Positions 52,059 to 59,215 of a stretch of 64,000 bases of DNA are shown one piece after another; the stretch's first letter is position 1, and every line of letters begins with the position of its first letter. Origin of the DNA: Hallella mizrahii (GTDB lineage Bacteria > Bacteroidota > Bacteroidia > Bacteroidales > Bacteroidaceae). The notes beneath the pieces were generated by a model. It worked only from the letters and a program-made list of their open reading frames with translations, made no database searches and had not been told where the DNA came from. Position numbers and translations under genes: made by a program. The stretch is taken from NCBI RefSeq assembly GCF_009695775.1, contig NZ_VUNG01000015.1:1-64000 (forward strand), in the 5' to 3' direction.

Positions 52059-53045
52059 ATGCAAACCTACCTCGCACCCAAGAAGCGCCTGAGACCTTTG
52101 CTCGTTGCCTGCATCATATTCTTGCTGGCTGTTCTCCTTGTTCTCTTTTTGTTACCAAGCCATTTGTTTCTGGTCATTGACATAGGAATCCCAATTATCA
52201 TTGTGGCCTTGCTTGTAACATGGTGGCTGAGCCGCAAGCATCTGGACAGCCTTTACCTTATGATGAACAACGCTTATATCAGGTATAGGCAGGGCGTGGC
52301 ATCACAGATGATAGACTACGACACGTTTGTAGGAAATTTCATGGAAGAGAACGACCCCGACCGACAGCACTACCGCTATTGGAGACACATGAGGCACCAT
52401 ACGGATACCCTCAACCGTAACTTTGTCCATCGGTTGCTGACCGACCACAGAGAAGAAGCAGAGAGATATTTCTCGCAGGATTATGAAGGTCATGAGTTGC
52501 CTTTGGAGAAATTCAAGGAGCTATGTGAGTTGAACAAGATTGCACCCATCGGTGAGGGAAAGTCAGAAACGACAAAGGAGAAGCCATCCTCTGGCAATTG
52601 CTGTCCCACATCTAAGCCATCAAAGACTGAGGACAATAGACGAAGCTTTGAGTCCGTCCTTACCGACAAGGATACAGAGCTGTTGGTGGAATGCATCAAT
52701 AAGCTTGGCATCATTGAGACTTCCGAGCACGAAGAGATTACGACAGAAGACCTGAAAGACTTCCTCGACAGTGTGAGCAAGCCAGAGTGCCAATCTTTGG
52801 TACTCATCAAGAACAAGGAATTCGCCTATTTGTTCAAGAGCCTCAGTGCCTACAGGCTCATCGCTGCCCAATGGCAGGCACCTATCTATCAGAATCATCT
52901 GCTCGTCACCTTCTCAAAGAAAAAATACATCACGCGGCAGAACCTCTCAGTTTCTGCCAACAAAGCTGTGGAGGTTCCACCTGACGGTGCACAAGTCACG
53001 GATCAATACATCGATACAATCAGACAGCTCCACAGACTGAAATAA
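52059..53045 (+). CDS. Membrane-anchored hypothetical cargo protein (328 aa)
   Basis: Two adjacent N-terminal membrane helices (LRPLLVACIIFLLAVLLVLFLL; IDIGIPIIIVALLVTWWL) are followed by a long cytoplasmic part. The latter has a His/Tyr-rich helical section (NDPDRQHYRYWRHMRHHTDTLNRNF) and a C-terminal domain with LTDKDTELLVECINKLGII. The end (YQNHLLVTFSKKKYITRQNLS) looks like a beta domain. No family is recognised. Spaced 62 bp after the AlbA-type gene and followed by a strong terminator, so the two may form a cargo unit. Confidence 0.75.
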   Translation: MQTYLAPKKRLRPLLVACIIFLLAVLLVLFLLPSHLFLVIDIGIPIIIVALLVTWWLSRKHLDSLYLMMNNAYIRYRQGVASQMIDYDTFVGNFMEENDPDRQHYRYWRHMRHHTDTLNRNFVHRLLTDHREEAERYFSQDYEGHELPLEKFKELCELNKIAPIGEGKSETTKEKPSSGNCCPTSKPSKTEDNRRSFESVLTDKDTELLVECINKLGIIETSEHEEITTEDLKDFLDSVSKPECQSLVLIKNKEFAYLFKSLSAYRLIAAQWQAPIYQNHLLVTFSKKKYITRQNLSVSANKAVEVPPDGAQVTDQYIDTIRQLHRLK

Positions 53046-53081
53046 TGCATCCGACCCCATCTTTTATAGTAAAAAGTGCCG

Positions 53082-53142
53082 GTTAGCATGGTTAGCATCG
53101 GTAGCATGATTAGTATGCTACCATAGTGCTAATCATGCTAAC
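53082..53142 (+). terminator. Nested terminator hairpin closing the cargo genes
   Basis: Outer arms GTTAGCATGGTTAGCA (53082-53097) and TGCTAATCATGCTAAC (53127-53142) pair at 15 of 16 positions. Inside lies GGTAGCAT / ATGCTACC (53100-53122). A T6 run follows. The outer arm is built of two copies of GTTAGCATG/GTTAGCAT. Confidence 0.85.
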
Positions 53143-53239
53143 TTTTTTATTTCTAATACTTTACTTAACTTTGCAGCGCAAAACATGCAAAGGCGGGCAG
53201 TCGTGTCCGTCTATCAATAAACTATTAACCATTTATACT

Positions 53240-53569
53240 ATGGAACATACTCTAATCAGCAAAGTGGAAAGCCTTGAGAAACAGACTGCGCTGCACAAGC
53301 TGCAGATCGACGAGTTGACCCGCAAGATGCTGGCCAACAAACCAGTGATGAATATGGAGGAAGCCTGCCTTTATTCAGGCATCTCCAAGAGTACCCTTTA
53401 CAAGCTCACGTGCAAGGGTGAGATTCCCCACTACAAACCATCGGGGAAGCTCATCTTCTTCGAGCGCGACGAGTTCGACGCCTGGTTGCTCGGCAACCGG
53501 GTGAAGACCCACGACGAGATCAGCCGCGAGGCAATGAACTATCTGATGAAGAAAAACCTTAAACCCTAA
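53240..53569 (+). CDS. Excisionase-like helix-turn-helix protein
   Basis: 109 residues from ATG 53240 (MEHTLISKVESLEKQTALHK); the longer upstream frame overlaps the terminator. An N-terminal coiled coil (about 5-35) leads to a MerR/HTH_17 domain: MNMEEACLYSGISKSTLYKLTCKGEIPHYKPSGKLIFFERDEFDAWLLGNRV. Proteins of this type next to RepA-like genes in Bacteroides elements act as excisionases or directionality factors. The next gene starts 5 bp after its stop. Confidence 0.88.
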   Translation: MEHTLISKVESLEKQTALHKLQIDELTRKMLANKPVMNMEEACLYSGISKSTLYKLTCKGEIPHYKPSGKLIFFERDEFDAWLLGNRVKTHDEISREAMNYLMKKNLKP

Positions 53570-53574
53570 GCATT

Positions 53575-54543
53575 ATGGAAACACAGAACAAAGCAGAAAT
53601 GGATGACATCATGTCCTCCTTCCGGCAGCTGCAGGAGAAGAGCGCCGTCAACACGAAGAGCTTCCGTGTGGCCTCGATGAACGAGTATCTGGAAAAGGCG
53701 AAGCTGCTGCCGCCCTTAGTGGTGCTCTATCCCAACATCGTCCTGGAGGGCGACCTATGCATCATCTTTGGACAGTCGGGCATCGGCAAGACCATCTTTG
53801 CCATGCAGGTGGCACGAGAGATTGCCGACAAGGGCAAACGAGTACTGTATCTCGACTTCGAGATGTCGGAGAGGCAGCTGGCCCTGCGGTATAACACGCC
53901 AAACTTCCCGCCAACCTTCTTCCGTGCCGAACTTAGGACCGACAATGCCGTGGACAACGTGCTGACAGAGATAGAGCGTGCCGCCGTGGAAAACCATGCG
54001 GAGGTGCTGTTCATCGACAACATCACCGCACTTGGGCAGTCACTTGACAAGGGTATGGAAGCCGGAACGCTAATGTCCTCGCTCAACGCACTGAAGAAGG
54101 AGCATGGCTGGACGCTCGTCGTACTGAACCATGTACCGAAACGCTACTCGGGTTCCATACCCCTGTCGTTGGAGGCGATACAGGGCTCGGCAAAGCTGAA
54201 CCAACTTGTCGATGACGCCATCGGGCTCGGTGTCTCAAGCAAGGACCACTCAGTCGTTTATGTCAAGCAATGCAAGTGGCGCAACGGTGAGATGGAACTG
54301 TATGCCGACCATGTGGCCCTCTACGAGCGGACAAAGGACGAGGTAGGAAACCTCGGCTTCTCCTTCCGTGACTATGGTTCGGAACGTGAGCTGCTTGCCA
54401 CGGAGACGGAAAACGGACAAGGAGAGCTGAGGTCAAGCGTCGCTTCACTCCACGGGCAGGGCTATACGCAGCAACAGATTGCCGACCGGCTCAATATCTC
54501 ACAAAGCAAGGTGTCGAGAATCCTAAAGTCACAAATGGCATAA
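53575..54543 (+). CDS. RepA-like AAA ATPase of the mobilizable element
   Basis: 322 residues. A RecA/DnaB-type ATPase (AAA_25): Walker A IFGQSGIGKTIFAMQVARE (about 63-81), Walker B VLFIDNITAL, arginine/sensor region LVVLNHVPKRYSGSIPLSLEAIQGSAKLNQLVDDAIGL. It ends in an HTH (GYTQQQIADRLNISQSKVSRILKSQ). Homologues are replication initiator helicases of plasmids and mobilizable elements. Iteron-like repeats follow directly after the gene (54567-54623). It is in one operon with the HTH gene upstream. Confidence 0.88.
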   Translation: METQNKAEMDDIMSSFRQLQEKSAVNTKSFRVASMNEYLEKAKLLPPLVVLYPNIVLEGDLCIIFGQSGIGKTIFAMQVAREIADKGKRVLYLDFEMSERQLALRYNTPNFPPTFFRAELRTDNAVDNVLTEIERAAVENHAEVLFIDNITALGQSLDKGMEAGTLMSSLNALKKEHGWTLVVLNHVPKRYSGSIPLSLEAIQGSAKLNQLVDDAIGLGVSSKDHSVVYVKQCKWRNGEMELYADHVALYERTKDEVGNLGFSFRDYGSERELLATETENGQGELRSSVASLHGQGYTQQQIADRLNISQSKVSRILKSQMA

Positions 54544-54566
54544 CACTATGTTCCACCACTCCGCAC

Positions 54567-54623
54567 ATTCATTTTATGCAGATTATTCATTTTATGCAGA
54601 TGATTCACGCTGCATAAATGAAT
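54567..54623. repeat. Iteron-like repeats after the repA-like gene
   Basis: ATTCATTTTATGCAGAT occurs twice in direct order (54567-54583 and 54585-54601, 18-bp period). CTGCATAAATGAAT (54610-54623) is an inverted copy, and outer CCACT/AGTGG and CCGC/GGCGG words extend the symmetry. This could be a replication origin of the excised circle or a terminator. Confidence 0.65.
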
Positions 54624-54658
54624 AAAGTGGATAAGGCGGACTAAACGAAGAAGGTATC

Positions 54659-55339
54659 ATGTACGATTTCAAAAGCATACTTGCAACAAAGGCTCCAAAA
54701 GAGCAGCGAGGGATAAAGGAGATACAACCAGAGGACATCGGACTCCACTATTCTTCCGTGACCGACTATCTCGATGCCGTTGTGGGCTATGACAAGGACA
54801 TGATGAGTGCTATTGACCGTCTTATAGAACGTTATCATCTCGGTGCGATCAATGAGACTGTCGGCGAACATCGTGGCTCTGTCCTGCCGCGGATAGACAA
54901 GAGCGGGCGGATTGCCGGAGGAAGCATCATCCATTTCAATGTCAGTAACGGCACAGTGCTGAAAAGCAGTAAGCTTACCGACCACCTCTATCCGTGGTAC
55001 TGCTATGACTACTATGAGAATGACGATGTGTTCTTTGGTGAGCATACGATGAGCTTCATGCCCGTTGCTGTCGTCCGTGAGGAGAAGACTGCCTTGATCG
55101 GAGCCCTTGCAGGCTATCCCCTCCACTGGCTGGCGGTGGGATATGGCAGAAAGCTGACAAAGAAAATGATCGACAAACTCCATGGGAGACAAGTCATCCT
55201 GTTCCCTGACGAGTCCGTTGACCAGGAATGGGAGTTGCTGTTCGGAGCAGACGTAAAAGTAGACAAGTCATTTGTAAAGACAGACATCAACGGATATCTT
55301 ATCAACAGAATAAATAAGAAAGGAGGCTGTAATGCGTAA
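54659..55339 (+). CDS. DUF6371-like (Toprim/primase-like) protein
   Basis: 226 residues from ATG 54659. GLHYSSVTDYLDAVVGYDKDMMSAIDRLIERYHLGAINETVG, then IHFNVSNGTVLKSSKL and VVREEKTALIGALAGYPLHWLAVGYGRKLTKKMIDKLHGRQVILFPDES look like the Toprim-type (E, then DxD-like FPDES) arrangement of DUF6371 proteins from Bacteroides elements. I infer a primase-like role together with the RepA-like ATPase. The E of VREEKTA and D of FPDE would be metal ligands. It overlaps the next gene by 8 bp. Confidence 0.7.
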   Translation: MYDFKSILATKAPKEQRGIKEIQPEDIGLHYSSVTDYLDAVVGYDKDMMSAIDRLIERYHLGAINETVGEHRGSVLPRIDKSGRIAGGSIIHFNVSNGTVLKSSKLTDHLYPWYCYDYYENDDVFFGEHTMSFMPVAVVREEKTALIGALAGYPLHWLAVGYGRKLTKKMIDKLHGRQVILFPDESVDQEWELLFGADVKVDKSFVKTDINGYLINRINKKGGCNA

Positions 55340-55592
55340 TAGAATAAATTCTGACAAACAAAATCAATACTTTGAAACCTGCCGGTCTTATGAAAGCGCG
55401 GAAGAAGAGAAAGGCAAGTTTCCTCACTTTATCACTAAAGTGACAGATGTCAAATGGAATATTGATGGGGCAAGTTATGCCGTTTGTCATGACAACGGCA
55501 ACTTGCCCACCCTTAAGGGGATGGGATCCAGTTCGCTCGAAACTCGCTCTCTTTATCACTTTGTATATAAAACCAACCTGATGATAACATGA
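55332..55592 (+). CDS. Small hypothetical protein of the element (86 aa)
   Basis: ATG 55332 lies inside the end of the upstream gene and follows a near-perfect ribosome site (AAAGGAGGCTGTA). Its stop overlaps the mobC start (ATGA at 55589-55592), so three genes are translationally coupled. The product (NSDKQNQYFETCRSYESAEEEKGKFPHFITKVTDVKWNIDG...) is not recognised. The strong ribosome site and the coupled position are the main reasons to accept it. Confidence 0.65.
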   Translation: MRNRINSDKQNQYFETCRSYESAEEEKGKFPHFITKVTDVKWNIDGASYAVCHDNGNLPTLKGMGSSSLETRSLYHFVYKTNLMIT

Positions 55593-56053
55593 AGAAAAAC
55601 ACAAAAAACAAAACGGAGTTCATACAGTTCCGTGTGGACTCCACAGTGAAAGATTTGGCGAAGAAGATCGCCAACGAACATTTCGATGGAAACATGAGCG
55701 ACATGTTCCGCTACTCACTTTATCACTGCAACTTCAGTGGTACCAGTGGCAATGTCGAGTTCGATAGCTCAAGAAATAGTTTTACACGTCTTAGTGACGA
55801 CGCGTTTAAAATGCTGGCAGCTGTACATGATGATTACATCAACCAGAACCGGGAGTTGAACCGCATCGGCAACAACATCAACCAGATAGCCTACCATGTC
55901 AACGCGCAGGCAATGTCCAGTCCGACACCGGTGACACGCCAGGCAGCGGACAACTTGGATGTTATCCGGAAGGCGATGAACTCTGCCCGAACTGTCAACG
56001 CCAACATCTGGAAGAGAGTGAAAGACTATTTTACCACAGTACAACAACCATAG
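55589..56053 (+). CDS. mobC: MobC-like relaxosome accessory protein
   Basis: 154 residues. An N-terminal ribbon-helix-helix-like part (KTEFIQFRVDSTVKDLAKKIANEHFDGNMSDMFRYSL) is followed by RELNRIGNNINQIAYHVNAQA, the standard motif of MobC/relaxosome proteins (LxxIGxNLNQIARxxN). It helps open DNA at oriT and positions the relaxase. Five 22-bp iterons start three bases after its stop, a natural place for its binding. Confidence 0.88.
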   Translation: MKKNTKNKTEFIQFRVDSTVKDLAKKIANEHFDGNMSDMFRYSLYHCNFSGTSGNVEFDSSRNSFTRLSDDAFKMLAAVHDDYINQNRELNRIGNNINQIAYHVNAQAMSSPTPVTRQAADNLDVIRKAMNSARTVNANIWKRVKDYFTTVQQP

Positions 56054-56055
56054 CC

Positions 56056-56160
56056 TGACCACGGCATGGTCATCACACGACCGGACTTTGGTCATCCCCC
56101 GACCATGGTTTGGTCATTGTCTGACCACAGTATGGTCATCACATGACCACCGAATAGTCA
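56056..56160. repeat. Five 22-bp iterons between mobC and mobA (candidate oriT/relaxosome site)
   Basis: Units start at 56056, 56078, 56100, 56122 and 56144, with an exact 22-bp period. Each is a 17-bp imperfect palindrome YGACCAY-N3-TWTGGTCA-like plus a 5-bp spacer. Unit 5 has GGTCA changed to AGTCA. The period is close to two helical turns, so all units face the same side of DNA. Confidence 0.9.
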
Positions 56161-56180
56161 AAACCAATAACACATAGATT

Positions 56181-58355
56181 ATGATTATCAAGAAACTACA
56201 GTCTGTCCACGGTGGCGTATTCCCCGGGGCGGATTACAACGAGAAGAAGGTTCTGGAAGGAGTCGCTGAGCTCGCGGGCTATGCCAATATCGACGGCAAC
56301 TTTCTGCATACCTTGCGCACGCTTCATGGCGTGGGCATTGACTGCAGCAAAGAGGTGGAGCGGTATCTGCAAGGCCGCTCCGAGACCTATGGCAACACCC
56401 GCTCAACGCAATGGCAGCTGCATCTTGCCCTATCCTGCAAGGGACAGGAGAAGAACAAGGAACAGCTGGTCAGCATAGCCCACGCCATGATGCGTGAATA
56501 CGGCATGGGCTGTCAGCCGTACTTCATCTACTTCCACCATGACACAGAGAACAACCACGTGCACATCCTCACAACAAGGATAACCGAAAAAGGGCGGCTG
56601 TTGTCTGACCATCACGACTACCGCAGACTCAATGCCGCACTCAACCGGGTCGTCTGCGAGGACCAGCAGAATGACAACAGACGGATGTTCGGGTACAGTT
56701 TTACGACCGAGGGACAACTGATGAACATTGCCCGTGGGTTCCACTATAAGACCAGCGAGTCGAAAGAGGACAGCGGTGTGCTGTCGTTCTATCATGGCGG
56801 TGTCGAGGCCATCAGAGTCCGGTGCAGCGACATTGACGCAAGGATTGCCGAGGTGAAGACAGACAAGCGCGACATAGCACGACGGGAGGAGACCGCCAAA
56901 CGCTTAAAGGCCATCATCATCAAGTACAGAGAGTTGAGTCTGAAGCAGGCCCCTTATAGTGATGATGACCAAAAAATGAAATCGGAAGGCAAAGAGGAAG
57001 AACATGCCAAGACCAAGAAGGAGTTGATGAAACGAAAGAAGATCAAGATTCTTCCAGAAGTCAAGAAGCTGACCGATGCCAAAGGCAAACCGCTCTCCAA
57101 GCTGGAACAGTATCAGATGCAATGGTTCATCGACGAGCTCCGCAATAAGTTCGGCATAGCTGTCCATTTTCAGAAAGACAAGAACGGCGTGGTCCGAGGC
57201 TATGGGATCGTTGACCATAATAATAAGGTGGCACTCAACGGCAGTGAGGTGATGAAACTCGCAGACATCATAGGCATCACGGAGTGGAAGGCTGCACTGG
57301 AATCGAAAGCAATTCGAAAGACAACTAAGCGTGTGGATAAAATGTCATCGGTTTCTAAGGCTAAGCCTTCAGATAATGTCAAGTTGCCAACATGGTCAAA
57401 TATGGGAGTTGAGCAAAGTGATATTCCGAAATGGGCTGATCTGTGGAACAACAGAAACCCACACTCTGGAGCCAATGACTCAGATTCGGACAGGGTCAAA
57501 AAGACGAGTGCATCTGATACGGGGACAAGTCAAAACCGCACTGCGACACGACCGTCATTCGACAACCGCAGTCAGGCACCTGCAAGCAAAGAAAACGAGA
57601 CTCCTAAGGAGACCGTCAAGGCTACCATCTACAGTTCCGACAGTACACTTGACATTTACCGCCCTATGTTCAGGGCAAGAGCTTGCTCCGTGAATGGCAA
57701 GAACATTGTCCGCATGGAGTTGGACGGCAAGACGTACGACCATACCATGACCGATAACCAGACGGAATGGTATTGCAAGGCGCCGGCAGAAGCCCATGAT
57801 GACATCGCCATCCGACTCGCAGTGTTCTACTTCTACAAGGAGATTTACGAGTCCTACCGCCGGCAGTTGGCAGAGGCGTATGTCAAGGTGGGTGGAAACG
57901 CATTGGAGTTGCCTGAGGGGAAAGTAAGATGCTACAAACTGATGAGTGGATTGTGGCGCGTGGCTTTCGACAACAACGGCGGCTGCATACATTACGACCT
58001 CACGGACCAGGAGAGCCGGATGATGAACAGACTCGACGGCAACAAGGCTGCGTTCAACGAGGCAAAAGTGCGCCTCTTCAAGGAGCATGTTGCCCGTGAC
58101 GAGGCAAATGCCATCGTGCGGAACCTTAGATATGACGACATTGGTGTGTATCCGAGTTACGCAAGTAAGGATGATGCACCGGACAAGATAGCCTCGTTTA
58201 TAAGTCAGCATCAGCAACTGATGCAGAGACTGATGAGTGTCCTCACACATAATACCGGCAACGGCTTCAACCGTGAGTTCGAGGTAGGCGGCAGACGCGG
58301 CCGTTGGGACGACATCGATGACGAGCGCCGCTTCAAGGGCGGTATGTCAATGTAG
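56181..58355 (+). CDS. mobA: MobA/VirD2-type relaxase
   Basis: 724 residues. It nicks one strand at oriT and pilots it during conjugal mobilization. The N-terminal domain has the catalytic region MIIKKLQSVHGGVFPGADYNEKKVLEG, and HHDTENNHVHIL (119-130) gives the HxDxxNxHxH metal motif (H119, D121, N124, H126, H128) of MOB_P-type relaxases. A Tyr for the nick, expected in the first 30 residues (Y19), is present. The C-terminal 400 residues include a Lys/Glu-rich linker and an accessory part not recognised. Only 20 bp separate it from the iterons. Confidence 0.92.
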   Translation: MIIKKLQSVHGGVFPGADYNEKKVLEGVAELAGYANIDGNFLHTLRTLHGVGIDCSKEVERYLQGRSETYGNTRSTQWQLHLALSCKGQEKNKEQLVSIAHAMMREYGMGCQPYFIYFHHDTENNHVHILTTRITEKGRLLSDHHDYRRLNAALNRVVCEDQQNDNRRMFGYSFTTEGQLMNIARGFHYKTSESKEDSGVLSFYHGGVEAIRVRCSDIDARIAEVKTDKRDIARREETAKRLKAIIIKYRELSLKQAPYSDDDQKMKSEGKEEEHAKTKKELMKRKKIKILPEVKKLTDAKGKPLSKLEQYQMQWFIDELRNKFGIAVHFQKDKNGVVRGYGIVDHNNKVALNGSEVMKLADIIGITEWKAALESKAIRKTTKRVDKMSSVSKAKPSDNVKLPTWSNMGVEQSDIPKWADLWNNRNPHSGANDSDSDRVKKTSASDTGTSQNRTATRPSFDNRSQAPASKENETPKETVKATIYSSDSTLDIYRPMFRARACSVNGKNIVRMELDGKTYDHTMTDNQTEWYCKAPAEAHDDIAIRLAVFYFYKEIYESYRRQLAEAYVKVGGNALELPEGKVRCYKLMSGLWRVAFDNNGGCIHYDLTDQESRMMNRLDGNKAAFNEAKVRLFKEHVARDEANAIVRNLRYDDIGVYPSYASKDDAPDKIASFISQHQQLMQRLMSVLTHNTGNGFNREFEVGGRRGRWDDIDDERRFKGGMSM

Positions 58356-58392
58356 AGAACAAAAAAGTATTCACCAATAAACTTATACTACT

Positions 58393-58998
58393 ATGGAAAC
58401 ACGTAATTCAACAGACAAGAATCTTCATTTTGGCGATATTCATGAGCTGGTCAGACGGGTCAATGAGGCTCCAGCTCTATCCTGGCAGAAGTCAACGGAA
58501 ATGTCTAAGCCGAAGAAAGTGAGAAACAGAAAAACTATGAGTCAAGACAGCAAGCCCGTTCCTGAATTTCATTCGAGCACGGAGGATAAAGCGGATGCAG
58601 AAGTGCCTAAACTCGTCACCGGCGGGACTAAGGAAGACAACGGCAAGCGTGCACAAGACTCAACGAAGAAGGCCTTTTCAAAGGCGAAGACAGTGCCGAA
58701 GGAGAACGGAAGCAAGGCGTCTTCGAAGCCGAAAGGTGCAGTCAAGACACCGGAGCCCTCCAATGTACAAATTCCTTCAGAAGGATTATCAGGATTGTGG
58801 CATCTTGCATCAGCTTCAAAGGCCGGGAAGATTGCTGAGTCGCAGGTATGGATAGACAAGGGACTGTACCATCAGATTGAGGCCTTCAACCTTAGATGTG
58901 GCAAGCCCGTGCCGACCAAGCATGTCGTCAACGCCATCCTGCGGATATTCATGGATGAGCATAAGACAGATATTCAGAAAGCAGTAAAGAGAACATGA
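58393..58998 (+). CDS. DUF3408-like protein of the element
   Basis: 201 residues. The first 130 residues are a charged, low-complexity Lys/Ser/Pro-rich tail. The C-terminal VWIDKGLYHQIEAFNLRCGKPVPTKHVVNAILRIFMDEHKTDIQKAV resembles the ribbon-helix-helix-like end of DUF3408 proteins found with Bacteroides conjugative elements, where they bind DNA. It lies 37 bp after mobA and is the last gene that clearly belongs to the mobilizable element. Confidence 0.72.
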   Translation: METRNSTDKNLHFGDIHELVRRVNEAPALSWQKSTEMSKPKKVRNRKTMSQDSKPVPEFHSSTEDKADAEVPKLVTGGTKEDNGKRAQDSTKKAFSKAKTVPKENGSKASSKPKGAVKTPEPSNVQIPSEGLSGLWHLASASKAGKIAESQVWIDKGLYHQIEAFNLRCGKPVPTKHVVNAILRIFMDEHKTDIQKAVKRT

Positions 58999-59023
58999 TG
59001 GAAACATCTTATCATTCCATAAT

Positions 59024-59053
59024 AAGTGCCTTTTCAGTCAAGAAGAGGCACTT
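59024..59053 (+). terminator. Hairpin after the last element gene
   Basis: AAGTGCC and GGCACTT with further pairing inside; T-rich loop side but only a weak T tail. Just after it, AATAGACGT occurs twice with a 12-bp period (59063 and 59075). Confidence 0.5.
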
Positions 59054-59149
59054 GTTGTAGCGCTAATAGACGTACAAATAGACGTGCTAAATTAATTTTA
59101 ATCTGTATATTATTAAATATCAGCGAAGTAGCAAAGTTATGCAAATTAA

Positions 59150-59199
59150 AGAAATAGATATCCTTTATTTGCTGCATTGACAATTATTGCTTAACTTTG
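59150..59199 (+). promoter_or_regulatory. Promoter and AGAAATAGA box of the TPR regulator gene
   Basis: AGAAATAGA (59150-59158), 9 bp, TTTG (59168-59171), 20 bp, TAACTTTG (59192-59199). Both core boxes are perfect. The same box, at the same 9-bp distance, precedes the DUF3244 gene promoter at 60905-60954. Confidence 0.8.
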
Positions 59200-59215
59200 C
59201 CCAAATTTCAGACTC

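Larger units (their letters stand above)
49082..58998. mobile_element. Integrative mobilizable element (NBU/Tn4555-like gene order), ends not defined
   Basis: The order integrase, cargo, excisionase-like HTH, RepA-like ATPase, Toprim-like DUF6371, small coupled gene, MobC, iterons, MobA relaxase, DUF3408-like protein is that of Bacteroides mobilizable elements. All genes are on the plus strand and there are no type IV secretion genes, so transfer would depend on a helper. The coordinates give the gene core only; no tRNA target and no pair of att repeats was found by eye. The AT-rich genes to the right (59.2-64 kb) could be further cargo or a neighbouring island. Confidence 0.8.

Noticed and set aside
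56056..56160. Regular 22-bp repeats considered as a CRISPR array
   Set aside because: Units are only 17 bp with 5-bp spacers and there are no cas genes; iterons fit better.
48900..59100. Attachment sites in a tRNA gene
   Set aside because: I looked for a tRNA gene and a pair of short direct repeats at the element borders and found none that I could support.
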